From JACMOY01 sp038322575 (GTDB lineage: Bacteria; Actinomycetota; Actinomycetes; Actinomycetales; Angustibacteraceae): a DNA stretch of 64,000 nt. A program made the translations under genes and the position numbers. Shown here in pieces: positions 51,009 through 60,293 of this stretch (position 1 is the stretch's first letter; each line of letters begins with the position of its first letter). The notes under the pieces were generated by a model, which saw only the letters and a list, made by a program, of their open reading frames with translations, searched no databases and was not told the DNA's origin. The stretch lies in the NCBI GenBank assembly GCA_038322575.1, contig JBBQGB010000008.1:3654-67653 (forward strand). Direction: 5' to 3'.

Positions 51009-53530
51009 TGACCATCACCACGCCGCCCCCGGCCACCCCGTCCGCCAACCCGCCCGGCAGCTCCGCCGGGGAGACCGCCGTCCGGGACGACCTGGTGCGC
51101 CTGGTGATCGACGGCACGGACGTCGAGGTGCCCAAGGGCACCCTGGTGATCCGGGCGGCCGAGCAGATCGGCGTCCAGATCCCGAGGTTCTGCGACCATC
51201 CGCTGCTCGCGCCCGTCGGCGCCTGCCGCCAGTGCCTGGTCGAGATCGCGATGCCCGGCCCGGACGGGTCGCTGCGACCGATGCCCAAGCCGCAGGCCTC
51301 GTGCACCATCACCGTCACGGCGGGCATGGAGGTCAAGACCCAGCGAACGTCACCGGCCGCCGACAAGGCCCAGCACGGGGTGATGGAGCTGCTGCTGATC
51401 AACCACCCGCTGGACTGCCCGGTGTGCGACAAGGGCGGCGAGTGCCCGCTGCAGAACCAGGCGCTGTCCAACGGCCGCAGCCAGTCGCGCTTCGAGGACG
51501 TCAAGCGCACCTACGAGAAGCCGATCAACATCTCGAGCCAGGTGCTGCTCGACCGCGAGCGCTGCGTGCTGTGCGCCCGGTGCACGCGGTTCAGCACCCA
51601 GATCGCCGGTGACCCGTTCATCGAGATGCTCGACCGCGGTGCGCTGCAGCAGGTCGGCATCTACAGCAAGCAGCCGTTCGAGAGCTACTTCAGCGGCAAC
51701 ACGGTGCAGATCTGCCCCGTCGGGGCGCTCACCGGTGCGGCCTACCGGTTCCGCTCGCGGCCCTTCGACCTGCGCTCGACCCCCGGCGTCTGCGAGCACT
51801 GCGCGTCCGGCTGTGCGATCCGGGTCGACTCCCGGCGCGGCACCGTCCTGCGCCGCCCGGCCGGCAACGACCCCGCGGTCAACGAGGAGTGGAGCTGCGA
51901 CAAGGGTCGCTGGGCCTTCACCTACGCCACCACCGACCGGCTGACGCACCCGCTGGTGCGCAACGGCGAGACCGGCGAGCTCGAGGTCGCGTCCTGGCCC
52001 GAGGCGCTCGAGATCGCCGCCCGCGGCCTGGCCGCGGCCCGCGACGCGCACGGCGTCGGCGTCCTCACCGGGGGACGCCTCACCCACGAGGACGCCTTCG
52101 CCTACGCCAAGTTCGCCCGCGTCGCGTTGCACACCAACGACATCGACTTCCGCGCCCGGCCGCACTCGGCCGAGGAGGCCGAGTTCCTCGCCCACGCCGT
52201 CGCGGGTGCGTGGGTCGGTGCCGGCGGCGTGAGCTACGACGAGCTCGAGGCCGCGGCGACGGTCCTGCTCGTCGGGTTCGAGCCGGAGGACGAGTCGCCG
52301 ATCGTCTTCCTGCGGCTGCGCAAGGCCGTGCGCGCCCACCACCAGAGGGTCGTGTCCGTCGCGAGCTGGGCGTCGCGGGGGCTGGAGAAGCTGGACGGCG
52401 TCCTCGTCCAGGCCGCTCCGGGCACCGAGGCCGAGGTGCTGCTGGCCCTGGCCGCCGACCCCGGCCCCGGCACGGGCCCGGTGGCCGACACCGCCGGGCT
52501 GCTGCGCTCGCCCGGTGCCGTCGTCCTGGTCGGTGAGCGTCTGGCGACCGTCCCCGGTGGCCTGACGGCGGCCCTTCGCCTCGCCGAGGCGACGGGGGCG
52601 CGCCTGGCGTGGGTGCCCCGGCGCGCGGGCGAGCGCGGCGCGGTCGAGGCCGGCGCCCTGCCGAACCTGCTGCCCGGCGGCCGTCCCGTGAGCGACGCCG
52701 CCGCCCGCGTCGACGTCGCCGCCACCTGGGGCGTCGACTCGCTGCCGGGCGGCCCCGGCCGCGACACCGCCGGGATCCTGGCTGCCGCCCGCACCGGCGC
52801 CCTGTCCGGCCTGCTGGTCGCCGGGGTCGACCCGGGTGACCTGCCCGACCCCCGCGCCGCCCTCGAGGCCCTGGACGCCGCCTCGTTCGTGGTCTCGCTC
52901 GAGCTGTCGCCCAGCGAGGTCACCCGCCGCGCCGACGTCGTCCTGCCGGTCGCCGCCGTGGGCGAGAAGTCCGGGACGTTCTGGAACTGGGAGGGCCGCG
53001 AGCGGCCGTTCCCGACGGTGCTCGAGACCTCGGCCATGAGCGACCACCGAGTCCTCGACCTGATCGCCGGCGAGCTCGACCTGCACCTGGGGCTGCGCGA
53101 CGTCGACGCGGTCCGCCGCCAGGCGGCCGAGCTGGCCGGCTGGGAGGGCGCCGGCACCCCCGCGCCCGTCGTCGCTCCGGCGCCCGCGCCCCAGGTGGCT
53201 GCGGGCGAGGCGGTCCTCGCGACCTGGGCCCAGCTGCTGGACGCCGGCCGTCTGCAGGCCGGTGAGCCCTGGCTGGCCGGCACCGCCCGACGTCCCGTGG
53301 CCCGGGTCAGCGCGGCCACCGCGGCCGCCGCGGGGCTGCCCGACGGCGAGCTCGTGTCGCTCGCGACCGCGGCGGGGTCGATCACCCTGCCGCTCGTGGT
53401 GACCGAGATGACCGACGGCGTCGTGTGGGCGCCCACCAACAGCACCGGTCACCCGGTGCGATCCGCGCTGCGGGCCGACTCCGGCGCCGTCGTCACGCTG
53501 ACCCGACCCACCCCTGGACGTGTCTCATGA
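51008..53530 (+). CDS. nuoG: NADH-quinone oxidoreductase subunit G
   Basis: An 840-residue iron-sulfur subunit. The N-terminal [2Fe-2S] ferredoxin domain has FCDHPLLAPVGACRQCLVE, followed by the His/Cys-liganded cluster region (CPVCDKGGECPLQ), a [4Fe-4S] set (CVLCARCTRFS), and another in CEHCASGC. The remainder is a molybdopterin-oxidoreductase-like domain, without evidence that it binds a cofactor. The C-terminus is Ala/Pro-rich. Overlaps nuoH (ATGA). Confidence 0.96.
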
Positions 53531-54870
53531 GCAGCTCCCAGACCCTCGCGAGCCTGACCGCGGCAGGGCCCGGCGCCGCCGACTTCAGCCAGGAGACCTG
53601 GTGGCTGGTGATCGCCAAGGCGCTGGCCGTGTTCGTGTTCCTGGTGGTGACCACGCTGCTCGTCATCTGGTTCGAGCGCCGCGTGATCGGCCGCATGCAG
53701 CAGCGCCCGGGCCCCAACCGCACCGGCCCGTTCGGGCTGCTGCAGACCCTCGCCGACGGCGTGAAGCTGGCGCTGAAGGAGGACATCATCCCCAAGGCGG
53801 CCGACAAGGTCGTCTACATCATCGCGCCGGGCATCGCGGCCGCCATGTGCTTCGTGGCCTTCTCGATCATCCCGTTCGGCCCGGCCGTCAGCGTCTTCGG
53901 GCACCTGACCCCGCTGCAGCTCACCGACATCCCGGTCGCGGTGCTCTTCGTGCTGTCGGTCGCCAGCGTCGGCGTCTACGGCATCCTGCTGGCCGGCTGG
54001 TCGTCCGGCTCGACCTACCCGCTGCTCGGCGCCCTGCGCTCCTCGGCCCAGGTCATCAGCTACGAGATCGCGATGGGCCTCTCGCTGGTCGCCGTGTTCC
54101 TGTACGCCGGCTCGATGTCGACGTCCGAGATCGTGTACGCCCAGCGCGGGCTGTGGTTCATCATCCCGGCCTTCTTCTCGTTCGTGGTCTACGTGATCAC
54201 GATGCTGGGCGAGACCAACCGGCTGCCGTTCGACCTCGCCGAGGGTGAGGGCGAGCTCACCGGTGGGTTCCACACCGAGTACTCGTCGCTGAAGTTCGCC
54301 CTGTTCTTCCTGGCCGAGTACGTCAACATGGTGACCGTCTCGGCGCTGGCCACCACGCTGTTCCTCGGTGGGTGGCGGGCGCCGTGGCCGCTGTCGCTGG
54401 TCGGCGACGGGGTGCTCAACACCGGCTGGTGGCCGCTGCTGTGGTTCGTCGCCAAGCTGTGGGGCTTCCTGTTCTTCTTCGTCTGGGTGCGCGGCTCGCT
54501 GCCGCGGGTGCGCTACGACCAGTTCATGCGGTTCGGCTGGAAGTTCCTCATCCCGGCCAGCCTGGTCTGGATCGTCGCGGTGGCGCTGATCCAGGGCAGC
54601 CGCACCTTCGGGGGCATCGGCCGCACCCCGACGTTCGTCGTGATCGGCGTGGTCGCGGTCATCGCCCTGGCCCTGGGCTGGGTGTGGGACTCGCGCGCCG
54701 CGGCCAGCGAGAAGCAGACCGGCGGCTGGGACCTCGGCGAGGTCGACCCGTTCGCCGGCGGACACCCCGTCCCGCCGCTGCCCGGCCAGAGCGTCGCCGT
54801 CACCCGCGGCCCCGGCGAGCGCGCGCTCGCCGGTGCCTCACCCGCGTCCCAGGAGGACCTTCGTGGCTGA
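53527..54870 (+). CDS. nuoH: NADH-quinone oxidoreductase subunit H
   Basis: A 447-residue membrane subunit lining the quinone channel. ERRVIGRMQQRPGPNRTGPFGLLQTLADGVKL, RSSAQVISYEIAMGL and ETNRLPFDLAEGEGELTGGFHTEYSS are highly characteristic. The last ~50 residues form a hydrophilic extension. It overlaps nuoI by eight bases. Confidence 0.96.
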   Translation: MSSSQTLASLTAAGPGAADFSQETWWLVIAKALAVFVFLVVTTLLVIWFERRVIGRMQQRPGPNRTGPFGLLQTLADGVKLALKEDIIPKAADKVVYIIAPGIAAAMCFVAFSIIPFGPAVSVFGHLTPLQLTDIPVAVLFVLSVASVGVYGILLAGWSSGSTYPLLGALRSSAQVISYEIAMGLSLVAVFLYAGSMSTSEIVYAQRGLWFIIPAFFSFVVYVITMLGETNRLPFDLAEGEGELTGGFHTEYSSLKFALFFLAEYVNMVTVSALATTLFLGGWRAPWPLSLVGDGVLNTGWWPLLWFVAKLWGFLFFFVWVRGSLPRVRYDQFMRFGWKFLIPASLVWIVAVALIQGSRTFGGIGRTPTFVVIGVVAVIALALGWVWDSRAAASEKQTGGWDLGEVDPFAGGHPVPPLPGQSVAVTRGPGERALAGASPASQEDLRG

Positions 54871-55561
54871 CCAGCCCTCCGGCAGCACCGACCGCGGTCG
54901 GGCCCCCGAGACCAACCCCGACAAGGGCCGCACCGACGGACCGATCGCGAAGGCGCTCGCGCCGGTCGCCGGCTTCGGGGTGAGCTTCGCGACGATGTTC
55001 CGCAAGGTCTACACCGAGGAGTACCCCGAGAAGCCGCGGCCCACCGAGCCGCGGTTCCATGGCCGACACCAGCTCAACCGGCACCCGGACGGGCTGGAGA
55101 AGTGCATCGGCTGCGAGCTGTGCGCCTGGGCCTGCCCCGCGGACGCGATCTACGTCGAGGGCGCCGAGAACGACCCCGACGAGCGCTACTCGCCCGGGGA
55201 GCGCTACGGCCGCGTCTACCAGATCAACTACCTGCGGTGCATCTTCTGCGGGCTGTGCATCGAGGCCTGCCCCACCCGCGCGCTGACGATGACCAACGAG
55301 TACGAGATCGCCGACGACCGGCGGGGCAAGCTGATCTTCGACAAGGAGCAGCTGCTCGCGCCCCTGCAGCAGGGCATGCTGCGCGCCCCGCACCCGATGG
55401 TTCCCGGCGCCGACGACCAGACGTACTACCGCGGTGAGGTCACCAAGGCCGTCCCCGAGCAGCAGGCGTGGGTCGACGCGCACCCCGACGTCGTCCCCGA
55501 GAGCGTCGAGGTCACCGGACCCAAGTCCGCCGGCGAGCGCGTGGCCAAGGCCACCCGGTGA
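54863..55561 (+). CDS. nuoI: NADH-quinone oxidoreductase subunit I
   Basis: A 232-residue ferredoxin-type subunit with two [4Fe-4S] motifs: CIGCELCAWACP and CIFCGLCIEACP. The GTG at 54863 has AGGAGG seven bases upstream, which fixes the start inside the end of nuoH. Overlaps nuoJ in a GTGA junction. Confidence 0.96.
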   Translation: MADQPSGSTDRGRAPETNPDKGRTDGPIAKALAPVAGFGVSFATMFRKVYTEEYPEKPRPTEPRFHGRHQLNRHPDGLEKCIGCELCAWACPADAIYVEGAENDPDERYSPGERYGRVYQINYLRCIFCGLCIEACPTRALTMTNEYEIADDRRGKLIFDKEQLLAPLQQGMLRAPHPMVPGADDQTYYRGEVTKAVPEQQAWVDAHPDVVPESVEVTGPKSAGERVAKATR

Positions 55562-56376
55562 ACGCGACCGTGACGGCCGCCCTGTCCGCCGCGGCGACGG
55601 GCAGCTCGAACCCCGGCGGCGGCGAGGCCGTCCTGTTCTGGGTGCTGGCGCCCACGATGGTGCTCTCGGCGCTCGGGCTGCTGTTCGCGAAGAAGGCCGT
55701 CCACGCGGCCCTCGCCACGGCCGTCGTGATGGTCTCGCTCGGCATCATCTACGTCGCTCAGCACGCGGACTTCCTGGGCGTGATCCAGGTGTTCGTCTAC
55801 ACCGGCGCGGTGATGATGCTGTTCCTGTTCGTGCTGATGCTCGTCGGCGTCGACTCGGCCGACTCGCTCGTCGAGACCATCCGCGGCCAGCGCTGGGTCG
55901 GCCTGCTGCTCGCCGTCGGGCTCGGCGTCCTGCTGGTCACCGCGGTGGGCTCGGTCACCTTCGCCAGCCCGGTGGGGCTGACCGAGGCCAACGCGCAGGG
56001 CAACGTGCTCGGCATCGCGAACAAGATCTTCGGCCAGTACGTCTGGGCGTTCGAGGTCACCAGCGCGCTGCTGATCACCGCCGCGATGGGGGCCATGGTG
56101 CTCGCGCACCGCGAGCGACTCGGCGTCCGCTCGTCCCAGCGCGTGCAGTCCGAGCGACGCTTCCTCAGCGGTCGTCTCGCGGCCGGGCTGCCCGCACCCG
56201 GGGTCTTCGCCCGGCACAACGCGGTCGACACGCCGGCCCTGCTCCCGGACGGTCGGCCGAGCGAGCTGTCCGTCTCGCGGGTGCTGCGCGCCCGCGAGCA
56301 GGTGCGGGGCACCGACGACTTCGACACGGCCGTCGGCCGGATCGAGACCGACGTCGAGCAGGGGGGCCGGCGATGA
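55558..56376 (+). CDS. nuoJ: NADH-quinone oxidoreductase subunit J
   Basis: A 272-residue membrane subunit with five helices in the first ~175 residues (KKAVHAALATAVVMVSLGIIYVAQHADFLGVIQVFVYTGAVMMLFLFVLML in part). A long hydrophilic C-terminal tail of ~90 residues follows, common in actinobacteria. Overlaps nuoK (ATGA). Confidence 0.94.
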   Translation: MNATVTAALSAAATGSSNPGGGEAVLFWVLAPTMVLSALGLLFAKKAVHAALATAVVMVSLGIIYVAQHADFLGVIQVFVYTGAVMMLFLFVLMLVGVDSADSLVETIRGQRWVGLLLAVGLGVLLVTAVGSVTFASPVGLTEANAQGNVLGIANKIFGQYVWAFEVTSALLITAAMGAMVLAHRERLGVRSSQRVQSERRFLSGRLAAGLPAPGVFARHNAVDTPALLPDGRPSELSVSRVLRAREQVRGTDDFDTAVGRIETDVEQGGRR

Positions 56377-56672
56377 GCCTGACCAACTACGTCTACCTGT
56401 CCTGCATCCTGTTCTCGATCGGCTCGGCGACGGTCCTGCTGCGCCGCAACGCGATCGTCGTGTTCATGGGCGTCGAGCTGATGCTGAACGCCACGAACCT
56501 CGCGTTCGTCACGTTCGCCCGCATGCAGGGCACGCTCGACGGCCAGGTCGTGGCGCTGTTCGTCATGCTCGTCGCCGCGGCCGAGGTCGTCGTCGGTCTG
56601 GCCATCATCATGAGCATCTTCCGCGCCCGCCGATCGGCGTCGGTGGACGACGCCAACCTGCTCAGGCTCTAG
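56373..56672 (+). CDS. nuoK: NADH-quinone oxidoreductase subunit K
   Basis: A 99-residue subunit with three helices. The conserved membrane glutamates lie in VFMGVELMLNATNL and VAAAEVVVGLAI, part of the proton pathway. A 68-bp gap separates it from nuoL, the largest gap in the operon. Confidence 0.95.
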   Translation: MSLTNYVYLSCILFSIGSATVLLRRNAIVVFMGVELMLNATNLAFVTFARMQGTLDGQVVALFVMLVAAAEVVVGLAIIMSIFRARRSASVDDANLLRL

Positions 56673-56740
56673 CCTCTGACGTGCCGTGCCCGCGTGGCAC
56701 GGCACGCCGCGCACCGAGATCGAACGGAACCGATACCCAG

Positions 56741-58678
56741 ATGACCAGCACATGGGCACTCGCCGCACCTGGCGCGATGGCCACCCAGGCGTCGTCGGGG
56801 GTGTTCTCCCTGACCTGGCTGCTCATCGGTCTGCCCCTGCTCGGCGCCGCCGTCCTGCTGCTCGGTGGCCGGCGCACCAACCGGTTCGGTCACCTGGTCG
56901 GGGCGGGGTTGTCGTGGGCCTCGTTCGTCGTCGCCGCGATCCTGTTCCTCGCCCTGCTCGCCAAGCCGGGCGAGGAGCGCGCGATCTCGCAGCACCTGTT
57001 CTCGTGGATCGCCGCGGGGTCGTTCAGGGTCGACGCCGGTCTGCTGCTCGACCCGCTGTCGCTGGCGTTCGTGCTGCTCGTGACGTTCGTCGGGTCGCTG
57101 ATCCACGTCTACTCGATCGCGTACATGGAGCACGACCCCGACCGGCGTCGCTTCTTCGCCTACCTCAACCTGTTCGTCGCGGCGATGCTGCTGCTGGTGC
57201 TGGCCGACAGCTTCCTGCTGCTGTACGTCGGCTGGGAGGGGGTGGGCCTCGCGTCCTACCTGCTGATCGGGTTCTGGAACCACAACTCCGCCTACGCCGC
57301 CGCGTCGAAGAAGGCGTTCGTCGCCAACCGGGTCGGCGACTTCGGGCTGTCGGTCGCGATCATGATCATGTTCGTCCAGTTCGGTGCCGTCGACTTCACG
57401 ACCGTCTTCGCCGGTGCCTCGGGCGCCTCGACCGCGGCCCTCACCGCGATGGGCCTGATGCTGCTGCTGGGCGCCTGCGGCAAGTCGGCCCAGTTCCCGC
57501 TGCAGTCCTGGCTCGGTGACGCGATGGCCGGCCCGACGCCGGTCTCGGCGCTGATCCACGCGGCGACGATGGTCACCGCCGGCGTCTACCTCGTCGTCCG
57601 CTCGCACCCGATCTTCGACCTCGCCCCGGACGCGCGACTGGTCGTGGTCATCGTGGGCGCGGTCACCCTGGTGTACGGCGCGGTCGTCGGCTGCGCCAAG
57701 GACGACATCAAGAAGGCGCTGGCCGCCTCGACGATGAGCCAGATCGGCTACATGATGCTCGCCGCCGGCCTCGGCCCCGTCGGGTACGTCTTCGCGATCT
57801 TCCACCTGCTGACCCACGGCTTCTTCAAGGCCGGGATGTTCCTCGGCGCCGGCTCGGTGATGCACGGCATGGGCGACCAGGTGAACATGCGTCGCTTCGG
57901 GGGCCTCGGCGCCGTCATGAAGGTCACCTGGGTGACGTTCGGCCTGGGCTGGCTGGCCATCATCGGCTTCCCCCTGCTGTCGGGGTTCTGGAGCAAGGAC
58001 AAGATCATCGAGGCCGCGTTCGTCGGCGACGGCTGGCGGCCCTGGGTGTTCGGGCTCACCGCGATGCTGGCCGCCGGGCTGACCGCGTTCTACATGTCCC
58101 GGCTGTTCCTGCTCACGTTCCACGGCAAGCGGCGCTGGACCGACGACGTCCACCCGCACGAGTCGCCGCTGCTGATGACGGTGCCGATGATGGTGCTGTC
58201 GATCGGCTCGGCGTTCCTCGGGCTGCTGCTCGGCCCGACCGGCGCCATCGAGTCGTGGCTGTCGCCCGTGGTGGGCGAGCACCCCGAGGAGAGCCCGGTC
58301 CTGCCCGCGGTCGCGATCACGGTGCTGACGCTCGTCCTCGTGGCCGCCGGCGTCGGGCTGGCCTACGTCCGCTACGTGCGCGAGCAGGTGCCCGAGCTGG
58401 CGCCGGTGGGCTCGCTCGCGACCCGGGCGGCCCGGCGCGACCTGTTCCAGGACGACGTCAACGAGGCCATCCTGATGCGTCCGGGCCAGCACCTGACCCG
58501 CTCGCTGGTCTACGTCGACAACGAGGGCGTGGACGGCGGGGTGCGCGGCCTGGCCGCGCTGATCGGCGGGACGTCGGGCCGGGTGCGCCGGCTGCAGACC
58601 GGCTTCGTGCGGTCGTACGCCCTCACCATGCTCGGCGGGGTCGTCGTGGTCGCCGCAGCCCTGGCGGTGGCCCGGTGA
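56741..58678 (+). CDS. nuoL: NADH-quinone oxidoreductase subunit L
   Basis: A 645-residue antiporter-like proton-pumping subunit. Key elements are YMEHDPDRRRFFAYLNLF, the helix-5 glutamate in YVGWEGVGLASYLLIGFW, GKSAQFPLQSWLGDAMAGPTPVSALIHAATMVTAGVYL and KDDIKKALAASTMSQIGYM. The long C-terminal lateral helix is present. The stop overlaps a small reading frame that leads to nuoM. Confidence 0.96.
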   Translation: MTSTWALAAPGAMATQASSGVFSLTWLLIGLPLLGAAVLLLGGRRTNRFGHLVGAGLSWASFVVAAILFLALLAKPGEERAISQHLFSWIAAGSFRVDAGLLLDPLSLAFVLLVTFVGSLIHVYSIAYMEHDPDRRRFFAYLNLFVAAMLLLVLADSFLLLYVGWEGVGLASYLLIGFWNHNSAYAAASKKAFVANRVGDFGLSVAIMIMFVQFGAVDFTTVFAGASGASTAALTAMGLMLLLGACGKSAQFPLQSWLGDAMAGPTPVSALIHAATMVTAGVYLVVRSHPIFDLAPDARLVVVIVGAVTLVYGAVVGCAKDDIKKALAASTMSQIGYMMLAAGLGPVGYVFAIFHLLTHGFFKAGMFLGAGSVMHGMGDQVNMRRFGGLGAVMKVTWVTFGLGWLAIIGFPLLSGFWSKDKIIEAAFVGDGWRPWVFGLTAMLAAGLTAFYMSRLFLLTFHGKRRWTDDVHPHESPLLMTVPMMVLSIGSAFLGLLLGPTGAIESWLSPVVGEHPEESPVLPAVAITVLTLVLVAAGVGLAYVRYVREQVPELAPVGSLATRAARRDLFQDDVNEAILMRPGQHLTRSLVYVDNEGVDGGVRGLAALIGGTSGRVRRLQTGFVRSYALTMLGGVVVVAAALAVAR

Positions 58679-58755
58679 ACGGCGACGGCTCGACCACCGG
58701 CGACGGCCCGTCGAACGGCCCCCATCTCGCCCGCCCCACCCGATCGGACATCTGA
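58675..58755 (+). CDS. Possible 26-codon coupling peptide between nuoL and nuoM
   Basis: GTG at 58675 overlaps the nuoL stop (GTGA), and the TGA at 58753-58755 overlaps the nuoM ATG (TGATG). The predicted peptide is hydrophilic (VNGDGSTTGDGPSNGPHLAR and PTRSDI). It may exist only to carry ribosomes from nuoL to nuoM. No family match is recognisable. Confidence 0.3.
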   Translation: MNGDGSTTGDGPSNGPHLARPTRSDI

Positions 58756-60293
58756 TGCAGAGCTTCCCCTGGCTGACCGTGACGGGCGTCGTCCCGCTCG
58801 TGGGCGCCGTGGTCGTAGCGCTGCTGCCCCGCGCCCTCGCACCGCGCGCCAAGGTCGTCGCGCTCGCCGCGTCCCTCGTGACGCTCGCCCTGACCATCGC
58901 GCTGGCGCTGCGGTTCGACACCGGTGCCACCGAGCAGTTCCAGCTCGCCGAGCAGCACCAGTGGATTCCGCAGTTCGGGGTCAGCTACGCCGTCGGGGTC
59001 GACGGGATCGCGCTCGTGCTCGTCGCGCTGGCCGCGGTGCTGACGCCGATCTGCCTGCTCGCCGCGTGGCACGACGTCCCCGAGGTCGGCCGCCGCGAGC
59101 GGAACTACATGGCGCTGATCCTGGTGCTCGAGACGATGATGATCGGCGTCTTCTCGGCCACCGACGTCTTCTTGTTCTACGTCTTCTTCGAGGCCATGCT
59201 CATCCCGGTCTACTTCCTGATCGGCTCGTTCGGCGGCCCGCGCCGGCAGTACGCGGCAGTCAAGTTCCTGCTGTACTCGCTGCTCGGCGGGCTGGTCATG
59301 CTGGTCGCCGTCATCGCCCTGTACGTCGCCGGGCCGGGCGGGCCGGACGGGTTCCTGCTGTCCAACCTCACGGGGCTCGACATCGGGGTCGGCGCCGAGC
59401 GGCTGATGTTCCTCGGCTTCTTCTTCGCCTTCGCCGTCAAGGCACCGATGTTCCCGGTGCACACCTGGCTGCCCGACGCCGCGGCCGAGGCGCCGCCGCC
59501 GGTCGCCGTCCTGCTCGTCGGGGTGCTCGACAAGGTCGGCACGTTCGGCATGATCCGGTTCTGCCTGCCGCTGTTCCCCGGCGCGGCCAAGTGGGCGACG
59601 CCGGTCGTGCTCGTCCTCGCGGTGGTCTCGATCGTGTACGGCGCACTGCTGGCGATCGGGCAGACCGACGTCATGCGGCTGATCGCCTACACTTCGGTGT
59701 CGCACTTCGGGTTCATCGTGCTCGGTATCTTCGCGATGACCTCGACCGGCCAGAGCGGCTCGATGCTGTACATGGTCAACCACGGCTTCTCGACCGCCGC
59801 CCTGTTCCTCGTGGCCGCGATGCTCGCCGTCCGGCGCGGATCCAGCCGGATCCCGGACTTCGGCGGCTGGCAGCGGGTGACCCCGCTGATCGCGGGGGTG
59901 TTCCTCATCGCGGGCCTGTCGAGCCTCGCCCTGCCGGGGCTGTCGACCTTCGTCAGCGAGTTCCTCGTGCTGGTGGGCACGTTCCAGCGGTATCCCGTCG
60001 CCGGCGTCGTCGCCACCGTGGGCATCATCCTGGCCGCCATCTACATCCTGCTGGCCTACCAGCGGATGATGACCGGCCCGCGCCCCGAGACCGTCGGCGT
60101 CACCCGTGACCTGACCCGCCGTGAGGCGTGGGTGGTGGCGCCCGTGCTCGCCGCGATCATCGGCCTGGGCGTGTACCCGGGGCCGGTCCTCGACATCATC
60201 AACCCCGCCGTCACCCGCACGATGACCTCGATCGGCATGACCGACCCCGCGCCCCGCGCCGGTGTGCCCGCAGCCGAAGGGACGGCCAAGTGA
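58755..60293 (+). CDS. nuoM: NADH-quinone oxidoreductase subunit M
   Basis: A 512-residue antiporter-like subunit. FYVFFEAMLIPVYFLIGSFGG contains the key glutamate. VKAPMFPVHTWLPDAAAEAPPPVAVLLVGVLDKVGTFGMIRF and YTSVSHFGFIVLGIFA are further signatures. Overlaps nuoN (GTGA). Confidence 0.96.
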   Translation: MQSFPWLTVTGVVPLVGAVVVALLPRALAPRAKVVALAASLVTLALTIALALRFDTGATEQFQLAEQHQWIPQFGVSYAVGVDGIALVLVALAAVLTPICLLAAWHDVPEVGRRERNYMALILVLETMMIGVFSATDVFLFYVFFEAMLIPVYFLIGSFGGPRRQYAAVKFLLYSLLGGLVMLVAVIALYVAGPGGPDGFLLSNLTGLDIGVGAERLMFLGFFFAFAVKAPMFPVHTWLPDAAAEAPPPVAVLLVGVLDKVGTFGMIRFCLPLFPGAAKWATPVVLVLAVVSIVYGALLAIGQTDVMRLIAYTSVSHFGFIVLGIFAMTSTGQSGSMLYMVNHGFSTAALFLVAAMLAVRRGSSRIPDFGGWQRVTPLIAGVFLIAGLSSLALPGLSTFVSEFLVLVGTFQRYPVAGVVATVGIILAAIYILLAYQRMMTGPRPETVGVTRDLTRREAWVVAPVLAAIIGLGVYPGPVLDIINPAVTRTMTSIGMTDPAPRAGVPAAEGTAK

